Shown: positions 32,109 through 42,794 of the stretch, piece after piece
Numbering within the stretch: the stretch's first letter is position 1
How the letters are laid out: every line of letters begins with the position of its first letter
Assembly: GCA_023935145.1 (NCBI GenBank)
Contig: CM043698.1
Span: 147,367,625-147,431,624, forward strand
DNA length: 64,000 bases
Source: Bretschneidera sinensis
Lineage: Eukaryota; Streptophyta; Magnoliopsida; Brassicales; Akaniaceae
Direction: 5' to 3'
The notes under the pieces: model-generated
Database searches by the model: none
The model's input: only the letters and a program-made list of their open reading frames with translations
Told to the model about the DNA's origin: nothing
Program-made: the position numbers and the translations under genes

Positions 32109-32943
32109 CTAAAAATAAGATTTCATTATAACATTAAGCTCATGATCTTGATAAGATAACATATCAGATCGGGTTGGAAAAAATTCTCCATTATTCTTTT
32201 TGGACTGTTCTCCTATTTGGGATGATTCTCCTATATGAGATTGATCTATAGCTGATTCGAAGGAGCTGGTCTCATAGAATCCTCTAGGTATAACAAGGTC
32301 AAAATTGACTCCTAGTAAACTTTTTTTGGAGTTTCTGGATGATAAATCATAACTATATCGAGGTGGAATAATTTGAGGGTCATCATAGAGTGGAGTTCTA
32401 ATTCTTCTAGAACTAGAAGTTCTAGAGAGCTGTGGGGATTCATTAAGTGTAAACCTAATGACCACTCTACCATCTCTATGTTCATCAATTTGAGATACAT
32501 TGGAATTTGCTATAGCCTTAGGAGGGCATAAGGCTTCAAGCTTCCAATGATCAGGAATAGTGATTTGATCCAATTTCAAGAGTTTAGGTGTAATAGTATT
32601 AGCATGAAATGTATTTGCTTCAAGAAGCAAGGTTTCTCCTAGTTTAGTTTGGAAAAGGGCATTGGGATTTATTTTTGTAGTCATAACCTTATAATAGACT
32701 TTATATATCAAACTCAGGTTCCTGGTGCCTGATTTGATATCTAATCCTTTTAACTGAATATCTAATGTTAAGGTATCAACCAAATTAGGATCATAAAGAT
32801 CTATTGAAAAGTTGGGATAACAATTGCAATAGATAGGTCCATTATGAAGATTTGATTCTACAAGTGATAATAATGAATTTGTAAAATTAAGGTGCCTACC
32901 ATCCCTTAAAATCATTAATACAAGTGTATCAATACCTAAGAGC
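32109..32943 (-). pseudogene. Pararetroviral movement protein domain (P4 proximal part), fused to gypsy sequence
   Basis: The frame 32972-32109 (287 codons) begins with about ten codons of gypsy-derived sequence (MEDILGQNKQ) and continues at the junction as movement protein from LGIDTLVLMILRDGRHLNF. The first part of the domain (LGLVQIAIK) is missing. The rest is open, including NGPIYCNCYPNFSIDL (Phe-to-Cys compared with the other copies) and the C-terminal SSSRRIRTPLYDDPQII part. The fused frame is probably an accident of the junction. Confidence 0.8.
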
Positions 32944-33615
32944 TGTTTGTTTTGCCCTAAAATGTCCTCCACAAGAAAACTAGTGGCAGTGTTGCAATAA
33001 GCTCGAGTGCTCCTCTTCTCTGATACATCGTCTGATAATTTGATTGGGGTAGACTTTGAATAGGTAAGGATCGTCCCATTGGTAATGTCTTGACAGGGAT
33101 ATTAGCCGTTTATTTTCTTGAGTGGTCATGCCTGAGGGAAAAACTTTAGCAGTTAGATAATTTACTATATCAGCGTACCATGGAAGTTTTACCTCTAGTG
33201 CGAATAGTTGCTCATCAGGGAAGTTCTCATTCAAAGGCAACTCGTTATCATAATTCTCATAGGGTAGCCTTGACAAATGATCTGCAACTACATTCTCACT
33301 GCCTTTTTTGTCTTTGATTTCCAAATCGAACTCTTGTAATAGGAGTACCCATCTGATTAGCCTAGGCTTTGCATCTTTTTTAGAAAACAAATATCTCAAA
33401 GCAGCATGGTCAGTGAATACGATAACTTTAGAACCAATAAGATATGATCTAAACTTCTCTAAAGCAAAAATAACAGCTAACAATTCTTTTTCAGTAGTAG
33501 AATAGTTAAGCTGAGCATCATTTAAAGTTCTAAAAGCATAGTAAATAGCATGAGGTACCTTATTGATTCTTTGACCTAAGACAGCTCCCAAGGCGAAGTC
33601 ACTGGCATCACACAT
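32944..33615 (-). pseudogene. Gypsy RNase H and integrase start
   Basis: Open for 211 codons: [15 protein letters not shown], then [22 protein letters not shown] (the conserved Glu), then [20 protein letters not shown], then [12 protein letters not shown] closing RNase H. The integrase zinc-finger region starts with HSSLLQHCH and is broken by a stop; it ends within the HHCC motif at the junction with the virus. A TGA-type stop at 33616 separates it from RT. Confidence 0.85.
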
Positions 33616-34470
33616 TCATTCTAAAGGGAGATTCCAATCTGGTGTCATCATTATCGGGGCAGATGTGAGGACATTCTTCAATGTGTTGAAAGCTTGTATA
33701 CAGTCATTATTCCATTCAAACTTGGTATCTTTAGCCAACAACGCACAAAGAGGTCTCGAGATTTTGGAGAAATCCTTGATGAATCTTCTATAGAAACCAG
33801 CTTGTCCAAGGAAACTTCTAATGCCTTTAGCTGTGAGAGGGGGAGGTAACTTTGCAATGATGTATATCTTAGCCTTGTCTACCTCAATACCTCTGTTTGA
33901 GATGGAGTGACCCAATACAATACCTTGTTGAACCATGAAGTGACATTTCTCCCAATTCAATACTAAGTTGCTCTCTTCACATCTCTTTAGGACATTCTCT
34001 AAATGATTTAGGCATTCATCACAAGTGGAGCCAAAGACACTAAAATTATCCATGAATACCTCAATGTACTTTTCTACCATATCAGAAAATATACTCATCA
34101 TACATCTTTGAAAAGTGACTGGTGCATTGCATAATCCGAATGGCATTCTTCAATAAGCAAATGTACCGAAAGGACATGTGAAGGTAGTCTTTTCTTGATC
34201 TTCGGGTGCTATGGAAATTTGGTTGTACCCACTATACCCATCAAAGAAGCAGTAATAGTTGTGACCGGCTAATCTCTCCAACATTTGATCAATGAATGGC
34301 AAGGGGAAATGTTCTTTTCTGGTTACTTTGTTCAATTTCCGGTAATCAATGCATACCCTCCAACCAGTTGTCTTTCATGTAGGTATGAGCTCCTCATGTT
34401 CATTTTTTACAACGGTAATGCCACTCTTTTTAGGAACAACTTGGACCGGACTCACCCATTTACTATATGA
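33616..34470 (-). pseudogene. Gypsy reverse transcriptase, active site MDNF
   Basis: CIDYRKLNKVTRKEHFPLPF, then RLAGHNYYCFFDGYSGYNQI, then CPFGTFAY, a stop, then RMPFGLCNAPVTFQRCMM. The catalytic box (34042-34056) reads FMDNF where this group has FMDDF, so one of the two catalytic aspartates is asparagine. Downstream are VLGHSISNRGIEVDKAK and FLGQAGFYRRFIKDFSKI. The upstream frame (35652-34375) runs into RT with a stop at 34375. Confidence 0.85.
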
Positions 34471-35652
34471 TATGGGGTAGATGATGCCAAAATCTAGTAG
34501 CTTTAGTACCTCAGCCTTTACTACCTCTTTCATGTGTGGGTTAAGTCTCCTTTGAGCATCTCGAGTGGGCCTTGCTTCTTCTTCAAGGTAGATACTATGC
34601 ATACATTTTGCTGGACTTATCCCCTTAATGTCAGCAATGGTCCACCCAATGGCAGATCTATGCTCCCTAAGAACTCTTAACAGCTTCTCTTCTTCTCCAC
34701 TACTCAAGTTAGCAGCTATAATCACAGGTAAAGTCTTCTTTTCTCCCAAATAGGCATATGTTAGCTCGGGTAGCTGTTTTAGTTCCAATGTTGGTGCCTG
34801 GACAATAGATGGCAGAAGAGTAGCATTAGTAGGTATGAGAGCTTCAAATGGAGGAGTATACTTACTAGAGTGTTTTGGAGAGGTCTCAAGGAGTTGCACA
34901 GCTGTGATGATGTCATCAGTGACATTTTCAGGTTCTTGCTCAATCTCCACCTCCGTAAAGCTATGGGTGATGGTAGTCTCCATTGGATCAATGTGTTGGA
35001 CCTGAAAAGCTTGCTCAACAAAGTTTTGTATTATACATACATTAAAGCATTCCAAGTCATCTTGAGGAAGTCTCATTGCATCAAATATTTTAAACTCTAT
35101 TTTCTCACCATTGATTTTCATACTCACTATACTCTTTTTCATACAAATCTTAGTGTCGGCAGTTCTCATGAAGGGTCTCCCTAATATGATGGGCAAGGGC
35201 AATGGCATAGGGCATTCCTCCATGTTTAATACAATGAAATCAGTAGGTAAAATGAACTCACCAACCTTTACTAAGACATCCTCGAGAATACCCCTAGGTC
35301 TTTTAATACTCCTATCTGCCAATTGTAAGGTAATAGAAGTCGGTTGTAGCTCCCCCAAACCTAGGGTTTCGAATACCGTATATGGTAATAAGTTTACACT
35401 CGCTCCTAAGTCTAGTAATGCTTTTTCAAACAATTGATTACCTATTCTATAGGGAATAGTAAAACTACCCGGATCTTTTAGTTTTGGTGGGAGTTTTCTT
35501 AGTAGTACAGCACTTACTTCTTCAGTTAATGCTACAGTCCCATGTTCCTGAAATTTTATTTTATGAGTGCAACAATCTTTTAGGAGCTTAGCATAGGCAA
35601 GTATTTGGTGAATTGCATCTAGTAAAGGAATGTTAATTTCAACTTTCCGCAA
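34375..35652 (-). pseudogene. Gypsy protease and RT N-terminus
   Basis: 425 open codons. The protease motif ALLDLGASVNLLP (DLGA at 35401-35412) is the form typical of Tat/Athila elements, followed by the LADRSIKRPRGILEDVLVKV flap region and PLPIILGRPFMRTA. After an acidic spacer comes the RT lead-in (HRSAIGWTIADIKGISP; CMHSIYLEE; SKWVSPVQVVPKKSG). It ends at a stop just before the FPLPF box. The coding density suggests that the element is not very old. Confidence 0.85.
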
Positions 35653-37103
35653 GGTTTCAAAAATATATTCTTTTGTTTTACTAACCTTTGCGGGAAGGGT
35701 GGAACATTCACCTTCTCCGTTTCACTTACCTTTGATGCCGATGGTTTTTTTGTATTTGCAGACTCATCGGATCCTATCACCTTGCCATTTCTCAAGGTTG
35801 TGACAGCCTTTAGTTGTTGATGCCCTCCAGGGTTGGGTAGTGTTTGAGCTGGGAGCTCTCCTTGCTTTCTGCCACTAAGCCCTTTAGCCAGTTGTCCCAT
35901 TTGTACCTCTAGTCTTTGAATTGCTTGCTCATGTGTTGCAGTGGTTTGTCTTTGCTGAGTCATGAACTGTTCTTGTGACGTCATCAATTGTTGCTGCTGA
36001 GTGGCCAGTTGTCTCACAAGACTTTCGAGGTCGTTCTTCTTTGGTTCAGGAGTAGCATGAGCAGTGGGCTGGGGGTTTCGTTGCTGTCCTTGATTGTTCT
36101 GATTGTTGCTCCATGAGAAATTCGGGTGATTCTGCCATCCAGGGTTGTATGTGTTTGCATAAGGGTTATTCTTTGGCGGATAGTTATTAGGTCCCACATA
36201 ATTTGCTTGTTTTGTATCTGCAGGTGAATACAAAGGACAAGTATCAGTATTATGGTCGTATTGGGAATATATTGCACATACCTGGAGTGGGATAGATGGT
36301 AGGCTGGATGAGGCATTTTAAGCAGCCATGGCTTTTATCAATAAGTCTAGTTTCCTTTCCATTGCTGCTAATTGAGGGGAAGATCCTCCATTCAGATTTA
36401 CCTCATACACACCTTTACCTTTGGTTACATGTCTACCTCGAGAGGAGAACTGCTGACTGTGTTCGCTGAGGGTTTCGAAGAGCTCCATTGCTTCTTCGCT
36501 GCTTTTCTCCATCAACACTCCTCCACAACCTGAATCAACAATACTTTTGGTAGTATCATTCAAACCTTCATAAAAAGCTTGTACCAGTTCATCTTGAGGC
36601 AGGTTGTGATGTGGGCATTTGAGTGGTAGCTCGTTGAAGTGTCCCCATGCTTCAAAGAAGAGGTCCCCATCCTTTTGTTGGAAGGACTGGATCTCCTTCC
36701 TCATTTGCCTCATCTTTTGGGCTGGGAAAAACTTCCTCAGGAACTTGCTTGCCAACTCTTCCCAAGTGTAGATGGAAACTGCAGGCAAAGAATTATACCA
36801 TAGTTTAGCATTATCTTTCAAGGAAAAAAGGAACAGAATTAACCTTATTCCTTCTTCGTCTAGGCCTTGTATGTGCTGGAATTTGCAAAGATCAAAAAAT
36901 TCTCGGAGGTGCAAGTGTGGATCTTCATTAGGAGTACCCCTAAAGTGAGTCAAAGTATTCAATATTTGCGGAGATATGTAATAGTTTCCTGCCGTCTCAG
37001 GTTGATATGCAATGCATGATGGTTGATCAATGTTCCGTGGGATGAAGGAGTGCTTCATCGGTACTCGTGCAGGTGGTTGCTGGTTTTCGAGCTGTTCCGC
37101 CAT
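35619..37103 (-). pseudogene. Gypsy gag
   Basis: The main frame is 37103-36318 (261 codons) with LTHFRGTPNEDPHLHLREFFDLC, LFLFSLKDNAKLWYNSLP and WEELASKFLRKFFPAQK, the capsid core of retrotransposon gag. A single TAA (36318-36320) interrupts it; the same frame then continues to 35619. A CCHC knuckle near 36230-36275 has its second cysteine replaced by tyrosine. A Gln/Thr-rich coiled-coil stretch (QLATQQQQLM) follows. The virus-like particle built by gag packages the RNA. Confidence 0.85.
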
Positions 37104-37483
37104 TGGTGTTTTGTTTTCGACTTCTTCTTCGTTCTCCTCGAATTTGTCCCTAAGCCTTTGTCGGATGGTCCGTTCAAGCTTGGGATTGAGGGGAAAGATT
37201 GTTGGATGTCGGGATCGAAGTCTGTGTATAAATCAAGTCAAACCAGCTTCAATGCAGCAATTCACTCTGCTGCTCAGGTAACTCTCTGACCTAATTGCGC
37301 TCGATCGCACAGAAGGCTGCGATCGATCGCAAGTATCACAGAAAGTGCGATTTAGGGTTTGATGTGCCTAAAACAGAAAACAAATCGATTAGGTTTTGAT
37401 GAAAAACAAAGATGGTAAACAGAAAATAAAGTAATAATAACAATGATTAAACGAAAGTAATTCTAAAAGGAACTTTAGCACAA

Positions 37484-37501
37484 TCCCCGACAACGGCGCC
37501 A
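37484..37501 (-). other. Primer-binding site of OTA gypsy element
   Basis: The minus strand reads tggcgccgttgtcgggga, the tRNA-Asp-type site typical of Athila/Tat elements, nine bases inside the LTR end. The same 18 bases serve the second OTA element at 60416-60433. Confidence 0.9.
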
Positions 37502-37510
37502 AAAACTTAT

Positions 37511-38832
37511 TGCGCATTTATTTACTTAAATTAATAAGCAAATAGTCGCACTCGTTTTACTTGCAAGGTCAACAGTGTAGTATAGTGTGCGATAGCAAGA
37601 TCATCTCCACAGGGATTGGTAAAGTTCTTTTTAGAATTAGTTTCTTCAAAGTGAAAAGAAATAAATAACTGTTGAATGTGATTTGATAATAATAAAGACA
37701 TAGGGCTTTGATATCCACCACTAGTCATACTTTCTCAATTATATAATGTATCAATGCACTAGCCTTATCATGTGTACCTAATGGTCGCCAACCTAAGGGC
37801 ATAGTATCTACTCCTTAAGTTCTTGATTTCCCTAAGCAACGAGTTAGGCATGATATCTACTCTAACTCTTTTCTTCCTTAAGGGATTCAACATGGTATCT
37901 GCGTGAGTTTTTCCTTAAGAAAGCATAAGATTTATGGAAATCGACAACCACATGAGACCTAGGGCATGGTATCTACTCCCGGTTTCCCATGGTGATTAAT
38001 CCAAGAATCCGGTGTGGATATCTTTTGTTACTAATGTTAGACCCAGGACTCGGTCATCCAAATTGATCTAACTAACCAATCCATACCACATGCATACGTT
38101 GGCCATACACATACATATGAGGAATTTAAATAAGCACAGGCATTAATCAAGTTAAGCAACATAATAAAGGCTATTGGCATAGATTTTATCAATGAATAAA
38201 TATATGAGAAAGCATAACTAGGGCTTCAATCGAGCCCTATAAGAAAGTTAGTTACACATGCTGTCTAAGATAAACATCATATATAAACTAAACATAAAGA
38301 GAAGAATAAACCCGAGAGAAGAGGCGTCAATTCTCTCCCAAGGCTTACAACTCCAAGTAAAAGATAAAAGAATTGATCTCCTTGATGGTCTCATTTGTGT
38401 GTGCTTTACAGGTGTATTTATAGGGCTTGAGTAGTCTTAAAAGACTCAGGAAACCATAAACTTCCTAAACCGTAAAAGCTCTCTTATTTCCAAAATAGGG
38501 TTATGTCATTTTACTGTTCATGCCCGTACATGTGCGCTCAATCGCATGCGTCTTGCGCTCGATCGCAGCGCTGCGCTCGATCCTTCATGTATGCGAACGA
38601 TCGCATATGCGCTCGATCGCATGCAGTAGTGTCATCGATCGCAGTTTGACCAGAAGCTGCTCCAGGATTTCCAGGCTTCTTCTCTTAAGTGCCAAAACTG
38701 CTTCTTTTTCTCCAAGACCCTATAAAAACATGTGAAACACACAAATGAAGTAAAATGGACTAAATTAACATAACTAAGGACCTAACAAATGTAAATAAGG
38801 GGGCTTAAATATGAATATTTAAGCACCTATCA
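37511..38832 (-). repeat. 5' LTR of OTA gypsy element
   Basis: 1,322 bp with TG...CA ends. A cluster of GCGATCGAGCGC-like palindromic words lies at 38533-38644, and related words recur in the leader between primer site and gag (37295-37352). No partner LTR is in the window. Confidence 0.85.
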
Positions 38833-39746
38833 GAGATGTTTCTACTGCCATAAAAAGGGTCATGTCAAGAAAGATTGCAAGCAGAAGATGAGGGATAGAG
38901 GAGGAAGCCATACCAAGAATGGAGAGGCTTCGGTTGCCAAGACAGAACAACAAGATGATTATGTTCTTGTTGTGTGGTCAAGTGTAAGCAAGGGGCAAGA
39001 AAGCAATAGGAAATGGATCTTGGATACTGGGTGCACTCATCACATGTGCCCTCACCGGGATTGGTTCAAGAATTTCAAGGAAACCAATGATGAAAGGTTT
39101 TCTTGGGGAATGATAATTCTTGCCCAGTGAGGGGGATAGGAGACATCCAATTGAGGATGTTTGATGGAGTCATAAGGCTGCTGGAAAATGTGAGGTATCT
39201 CCCAGATTTGAGGAGGAATTTGATCTCATTGGGGCTGCTGGATTCCATGGGCTACACATGCAAAGTAGAGGGAGGAAAGATCAAGGTGGCCAAGGGATCT
39301 TTGATAGTGATCAAAGCAGCAATAAAGGATGGACTTTATGAGATGATCGGTGAAACAAAAACCAAGGATCAAGCAGCAAGCTTGATGGCTGAGATGGATA
39401 AGGCAGCCCTTTGGCACACTCGCTTGGGACATATGAGCGAAAAGGGCCTGCAAGTTCTTAGCAAGGATGGTCTACTTGGAGGAGACAAAGTAGAGAAACT
39501 GGATTTCTGTGAGAGTTGCATTCTTGGGAAGAAACACTGGGTCAGCTTCAATACCGGAGTGCACAAGTCTAAAGGGATTCTTGACTACATTCATTCGGAC
39601 CTTTGGGGACCAGCAAGAACACCAACACAGGGAGGTAACCTTTACTTTCTATCTTTAATTGATGATTATTTAAGAAAAGTATGGGTTTATTTGCTTAGAA
39701 ATAAATCAGATGCCTTGAATAAATTTGTTGTGTGGAAGAAGTTGTA
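38833..39746 (+). pseudogene. Copia fragment (gag zinc knuckle to integrase), same family as copia A/B
   Basis: It starts at a CCHC knuckle (CFYCHKKGHVKKDC, intact) and continues with protease (WILDTGCTHHM, intact DTG). A one-base loss near 39100 moves to a second frame (39103-39747) with LLENVRYLPDLRRNLISLG, HTRLGHMSEKGL, the integrase HSDLWGPARTPTQGG (catalytic Asp intact, unlike copia B) and FLSLIDDYLRKVWVYL. It ends after FVVWKKL at a TAG right at the junction with the Ole e 1-like pseudogene. No LTRs. The left edge is the OTA LTR end. Confidence 0.85.
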
Positions 39747-40373
39747 GCCGTGTCAAATTTGAGACCAAATTAAGCAAATACATTGATGGTAATTTACTTA
39801 TAAATTGAAAACGAAAAAACTTGATTTTGAGAATAACTTTCAAAAACTTGTTTTTAAAAACGTAATCCATAATTATTTTCATCGTCAAATGACTGTTTTT
39901 AGTTTTCGATTCAAGCATATGTGACGATAATGGTGAATTTTACTGATTATGAGTTGAGTCCAACAGTTATATCTTCTCCTCTGGTAAAGGATCGATAATT
40001 ATCTCATGACTTCGATTCTAATCACCACTGTTACACTTAGAAAAAATTGTGTGATATCTAATATTAATTGCAGGTGCTAAGCTTCGGTCGGAGTGCAAGG
40101 ACCGTGTAAGTAACAAGCTGACATACTCTGAGGGAGACTGTAAGCAAAGCGGATGGAAATTACTTAATACCAATTGTAGGCGACCATAAAGCTGACGTAT
40201 GCGACATAACCGTGACTCACAACCCTGACCCAGAGTGCTGTGAGAGAATTGATGGGGGGAAGCTACTATTGTCAAGCAATGGGGGTGTTGATGATACGAT
40301 TCCCGATGCCTCTATTGGGTTCATGACTAAGAAGGTATCACCAGAATGTCCTCAAGTTCTCAAGGAAATGTGA
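39747..40373 (+). pseudogene. Ole e 1-like gene copy 3, truncated and frameshifted
   Basis: The 3' end of exon 1 (39747-39788, from CRVKFETKL), the whole intron (39789-40073) and exon 2 (40074-40373) are collinear with copies 1 and 2. The promoter, signal peptide and the signature VYCDPC are replaced by copia sequence. Exon 2 has one extra G in a GGG at 40132-40134, which shifts the frame after LTYSE. Later changes include Ser-to-Cys in PECCER. The donor and acceptor sites are unchanged. It is not expected to give a product. Confidence 0.9.
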
Positions 40374-40387
40374 TATACTGACAGCAA

Positions 40388-40428
40388 AAATTAAATTAAA
40401 TTAAACTAAGTTTAATTTAATTTAATTT
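40388..40428 (+). other. Perfect 20-bp inverted repeat after copy 3
   Basis: Same arms and one-base loop as after copies 1 and 2, kept although the gene itself is dead. Confidence 0.75.
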
Positions 40429-41355
40429 AATTTCTTGTCCTAAATTATAGTATAGAAAAATAATTAAGACTTGACTGACTTAATTATGGACGGTTAATTT
40501 TGTCAGAAATTACTACAGTAAAAATGACATGTATGAAGAAGTTTTCAAAGGACATTTCTTTTATATTAGAACACACATGTATGCACTTCAATGAAATGAG
40601 ATCACATTCTGGTTGATATTAATTTCTTATTTTTTTTCTCTTTTGTCATGAAACATATTATATATGTATGACTTTTGCAGTTTTGCTTCTTTTTCTTTAT
40701 TTTTTTTTTTAAAAAAAAAAGAAGAAAGAGCTTTCTTTTATAGGATTTATCTAACAAATCATCTTTAAGTTCATCCAACTGTACACCCATGATTAATATT
40801 AATCCAATTAAGTTAATTTTTGCTTGTTTGATAGAAGTGATCCTTCCTCTCTAAAGACTATCGTTCACATAAAGCAGGAACCACCAAGGTTATATCCAAA
40901 AATCAATATATCCACAGTAGATGATTGAGCACTTAATCATTCTCTGTCTCATCCATCAAAAAATCCAGGCTGATTGTCTCGGTATCATGAACAATTCTCG
41001 CCTGATCATCAACCTCCGGAGATGGTTTCTTCACAAGATCAAATCACATCATTCGTAGACTCACTCTTCAATTTCCTCCCAACAATTCCCTACAGTTCCT
41101 ATCTAACTCCGCTGCTCAACTATACCCATTTCACAAAATGAATGACAGAACAAGAAAATCTCCATCATTGGATTAAAAAAAAAATCATTCACGATATTTC
41201 TCTTCACATATCATTCAACATTGAAAAACGAAATTGTCAAATATCTTTTAATGACACAGGTCTAAGTAAGAATTTCTCAACTTTAAGTAGATTGTTATAG
41301 TTATTGTATATGAATTTTTATATGGATTATGTGATAATACTATGAAATTATTTTG
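40429..41355 (+). repeat. 3' flank of unit 3, first part, gene-free
   Basis: Collinear with 16429-17351. Nothing coding is seen. It is interrupted at 41359 by the CACTA element and resumes at 54358. Confidence 0.8.
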
Positions 41356-41358
41356 TAT
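41356..41358. repeat. Target-site duplication of CACTA element, left
   Basis: tat here and at 54355-54357. Unit 2 has a single tat at this site, in 'ttttgtatcaaatt'. Confidence 0.9.
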
Positions 41359-41384
41359 CACTACAAGATAAAAGTCAATTGCCA

Positions 41385-41790
41385 GCGCTTTATTTCCGGC
41401 ACTTGACAAAAGCGTCGCAATATATTAACCGCCGGCGCTTTCTTGGTGGCGCTTCGTTGAAGCACTGCAATATTCAAAAAACATATAATGGTGCTTTTAA
41501 GCGCCATTATATGTGAAACTGATAACATATTCTGGCGCTTTTAACCGCCGGTATATGTACCGGCACTTGTAAGCATCGGTGTATGTTACTTTCATATTTC
41601 GGCGCTTCCAAGCGCTGGAATATGAAATGGGTTTCGAGCATATTCCGGCAGTGCTGTTATATGCTGGAAACCCATTTCATATTCCGGCGCTTTGAAGCAC
41701 AGAAATATGAAAGTAACATATACTGGCGCTTACAAGTGCTGGTATATTTGACTTTCATATTTCGGCGCTTCAAAGCGCCAGTATATGATA
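41385..41790 (+). repeat. CACTA left subterminal repeats
   Basis: Repeated units built on 'ggcgctt' and 'aagcgcc' spaced by AT-rich 'catatt' or 'gtatat' words, in both orientations. Such arrays are the binding sites of the TnpA-type protein in known CACTA elements; the match here is by pattern only. Confidence 0.75.
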
Positions 41791-41809
41791 TAAAATTTCA
41801 CATATTCCT

Positions 41810-42211
41810 GTCGTTCCTTGCCGCACCGTGTTTTGCCTAAAATTTTCTCTCCCTCTCTCTGTCCATTGCAACGACTCACGCCAGATCCTCAATTCGGCTA
41901 TCTCCCTCTTCCATCGATCGCTACCTCTCTTTATTTTCCTCCTCCATCGGATTGTACTTGGGCTAAGTCATAAGTGGGTTTTCTCTCTCCTCTTCTCATT
42001 TCTCTTTTTTGTCGCTCAGATCCCCTCACAAAAGCTTACCTTTTTCTCTCTTCCTTCAAGAAGCACCGGCAGCGTCTCTGCATCTTTCCACGACTGGGTT
42101 CAATTTTTCGGCGTAGCTATCCCACCAGGCACCAACAGCTCCAATACTCCCTGCCAGGTACCGAAACACTCTTTTGTTGAGCTTTTAAGTTTTTTGTTTT
42201 TCATCATTTGA
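41810..42211 (+). other. CT-rich leader region of the CACTA element
   Basis: It follows the left subterminal repeats and has CT-rich, transcript-leader texture ('ctctccctctctctgtcc'). A 127-codon frame (41828-42211) has no recognisable domain and a hydrophobic low-complexity product, so I treat it as a 5' UTR or decayed first exon. Confidence 0.35.
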
Positions 42212-42763
42212 AATTAAAATTCTTCTTTTTTGGTGCGTGGAACTTATTTTTTGATGAAATGATATATGGAATTAAAAGTTGAAACCCTAGTCCTTGTATG
42301 TCAGTTGTAATTTGTAAACAAAGCAAGCAACATTAGTCTGTTTGAATTCTATTTAATTTGCCAAACATCAGTTTTGAAATAAGTAGCCTTAAAGTGTATT
42401 TAAGTCCTATAAATCTATATTATAAGTCCAAACAAACAGGGCTTAATTATAGTATAAGCTTTTTCTGTTCCTAAAGGCCAAATAGTACATATTTTTACTT
42501 GTCCTAACCATTACTACTATCTTTTGCTCAGAAATGAACATAAAAGAATTGAGAAATGAAAAACAGTAAGTTCAAAAGAAGAAATAAAAGTGACAAGTGA
42601 CAACCCAATTGGGTCAGATCCCTTTGACGGCACGAAGCAGAATGGATGATGGAGTCCTAAACTTGCCATAAGCCATGATGCACCTACTATAGAAAGTGAA
42701 GATGCATCATATCACATTCTTATCATTATTAGCTATTCCTACTTTACTAATTTGGACAATTTA

Positions 42764-42794
<31 letters not shown>

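Larger units (their letters stand above)
25593..32943 (-). mobile_element. Endogenous pararetrovirus P4, main part (with 19411-20296 more than one circumference)
   Basis: Read on the minus strand it begins inside the movement domain (32943), passes CP, protease, RT, RNase H, ORF2, promoter, primer site and the ORF1 start, then re-enters the movement domain, where copia A interrupts it. The landmark aaatcgggtt/agatcgggtt occurs at 19421 and 32166. After subtracting copia A and one duplication copy the distance is 7,444 bp, a direct estimate of the circular genome length in this copy, which has small deletions. That falls in the Caulimoviridae range. The upper end is fused to a gypsy element at 32943/32944. 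Confidence 0.9.
32944..38832 (-). mobile_element. OTA-group Ty3/gypsy element, 5' LTR to integrase, 3' part lost
   Basis: On the minus strand: LTR (38832-37511), primer site (37501-37484), gag, protease, RT, RNase H and the first residues of integrase, cut at 32944 where pararetroviral sequence begins. There is no 3' LTR, so no duplication can be tested. The outer LTR end abuts copia sequence at 38833, suggesting insertion into that copia fragment. The primer site and the DLGA protease motif place it in the Ogre/Tat/Athila group. Confidence 0.85.

Noticed and set aside
41385..41790. CRISPR-like or satellite array of short palindromic units
   Set aside because: Both ends of the same element have them next to perfect CACTA inverted ends, which identifies them as subterminal transposase-binding repeats.
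41828..42211. 127-codon frame in the CACTA element as a transposase exon
   Set aside because: CT-rich leader-like DNA with a hydrophobic low-complexity product and none of the Transposase_24 or TNP2 motifs that I can recognise.
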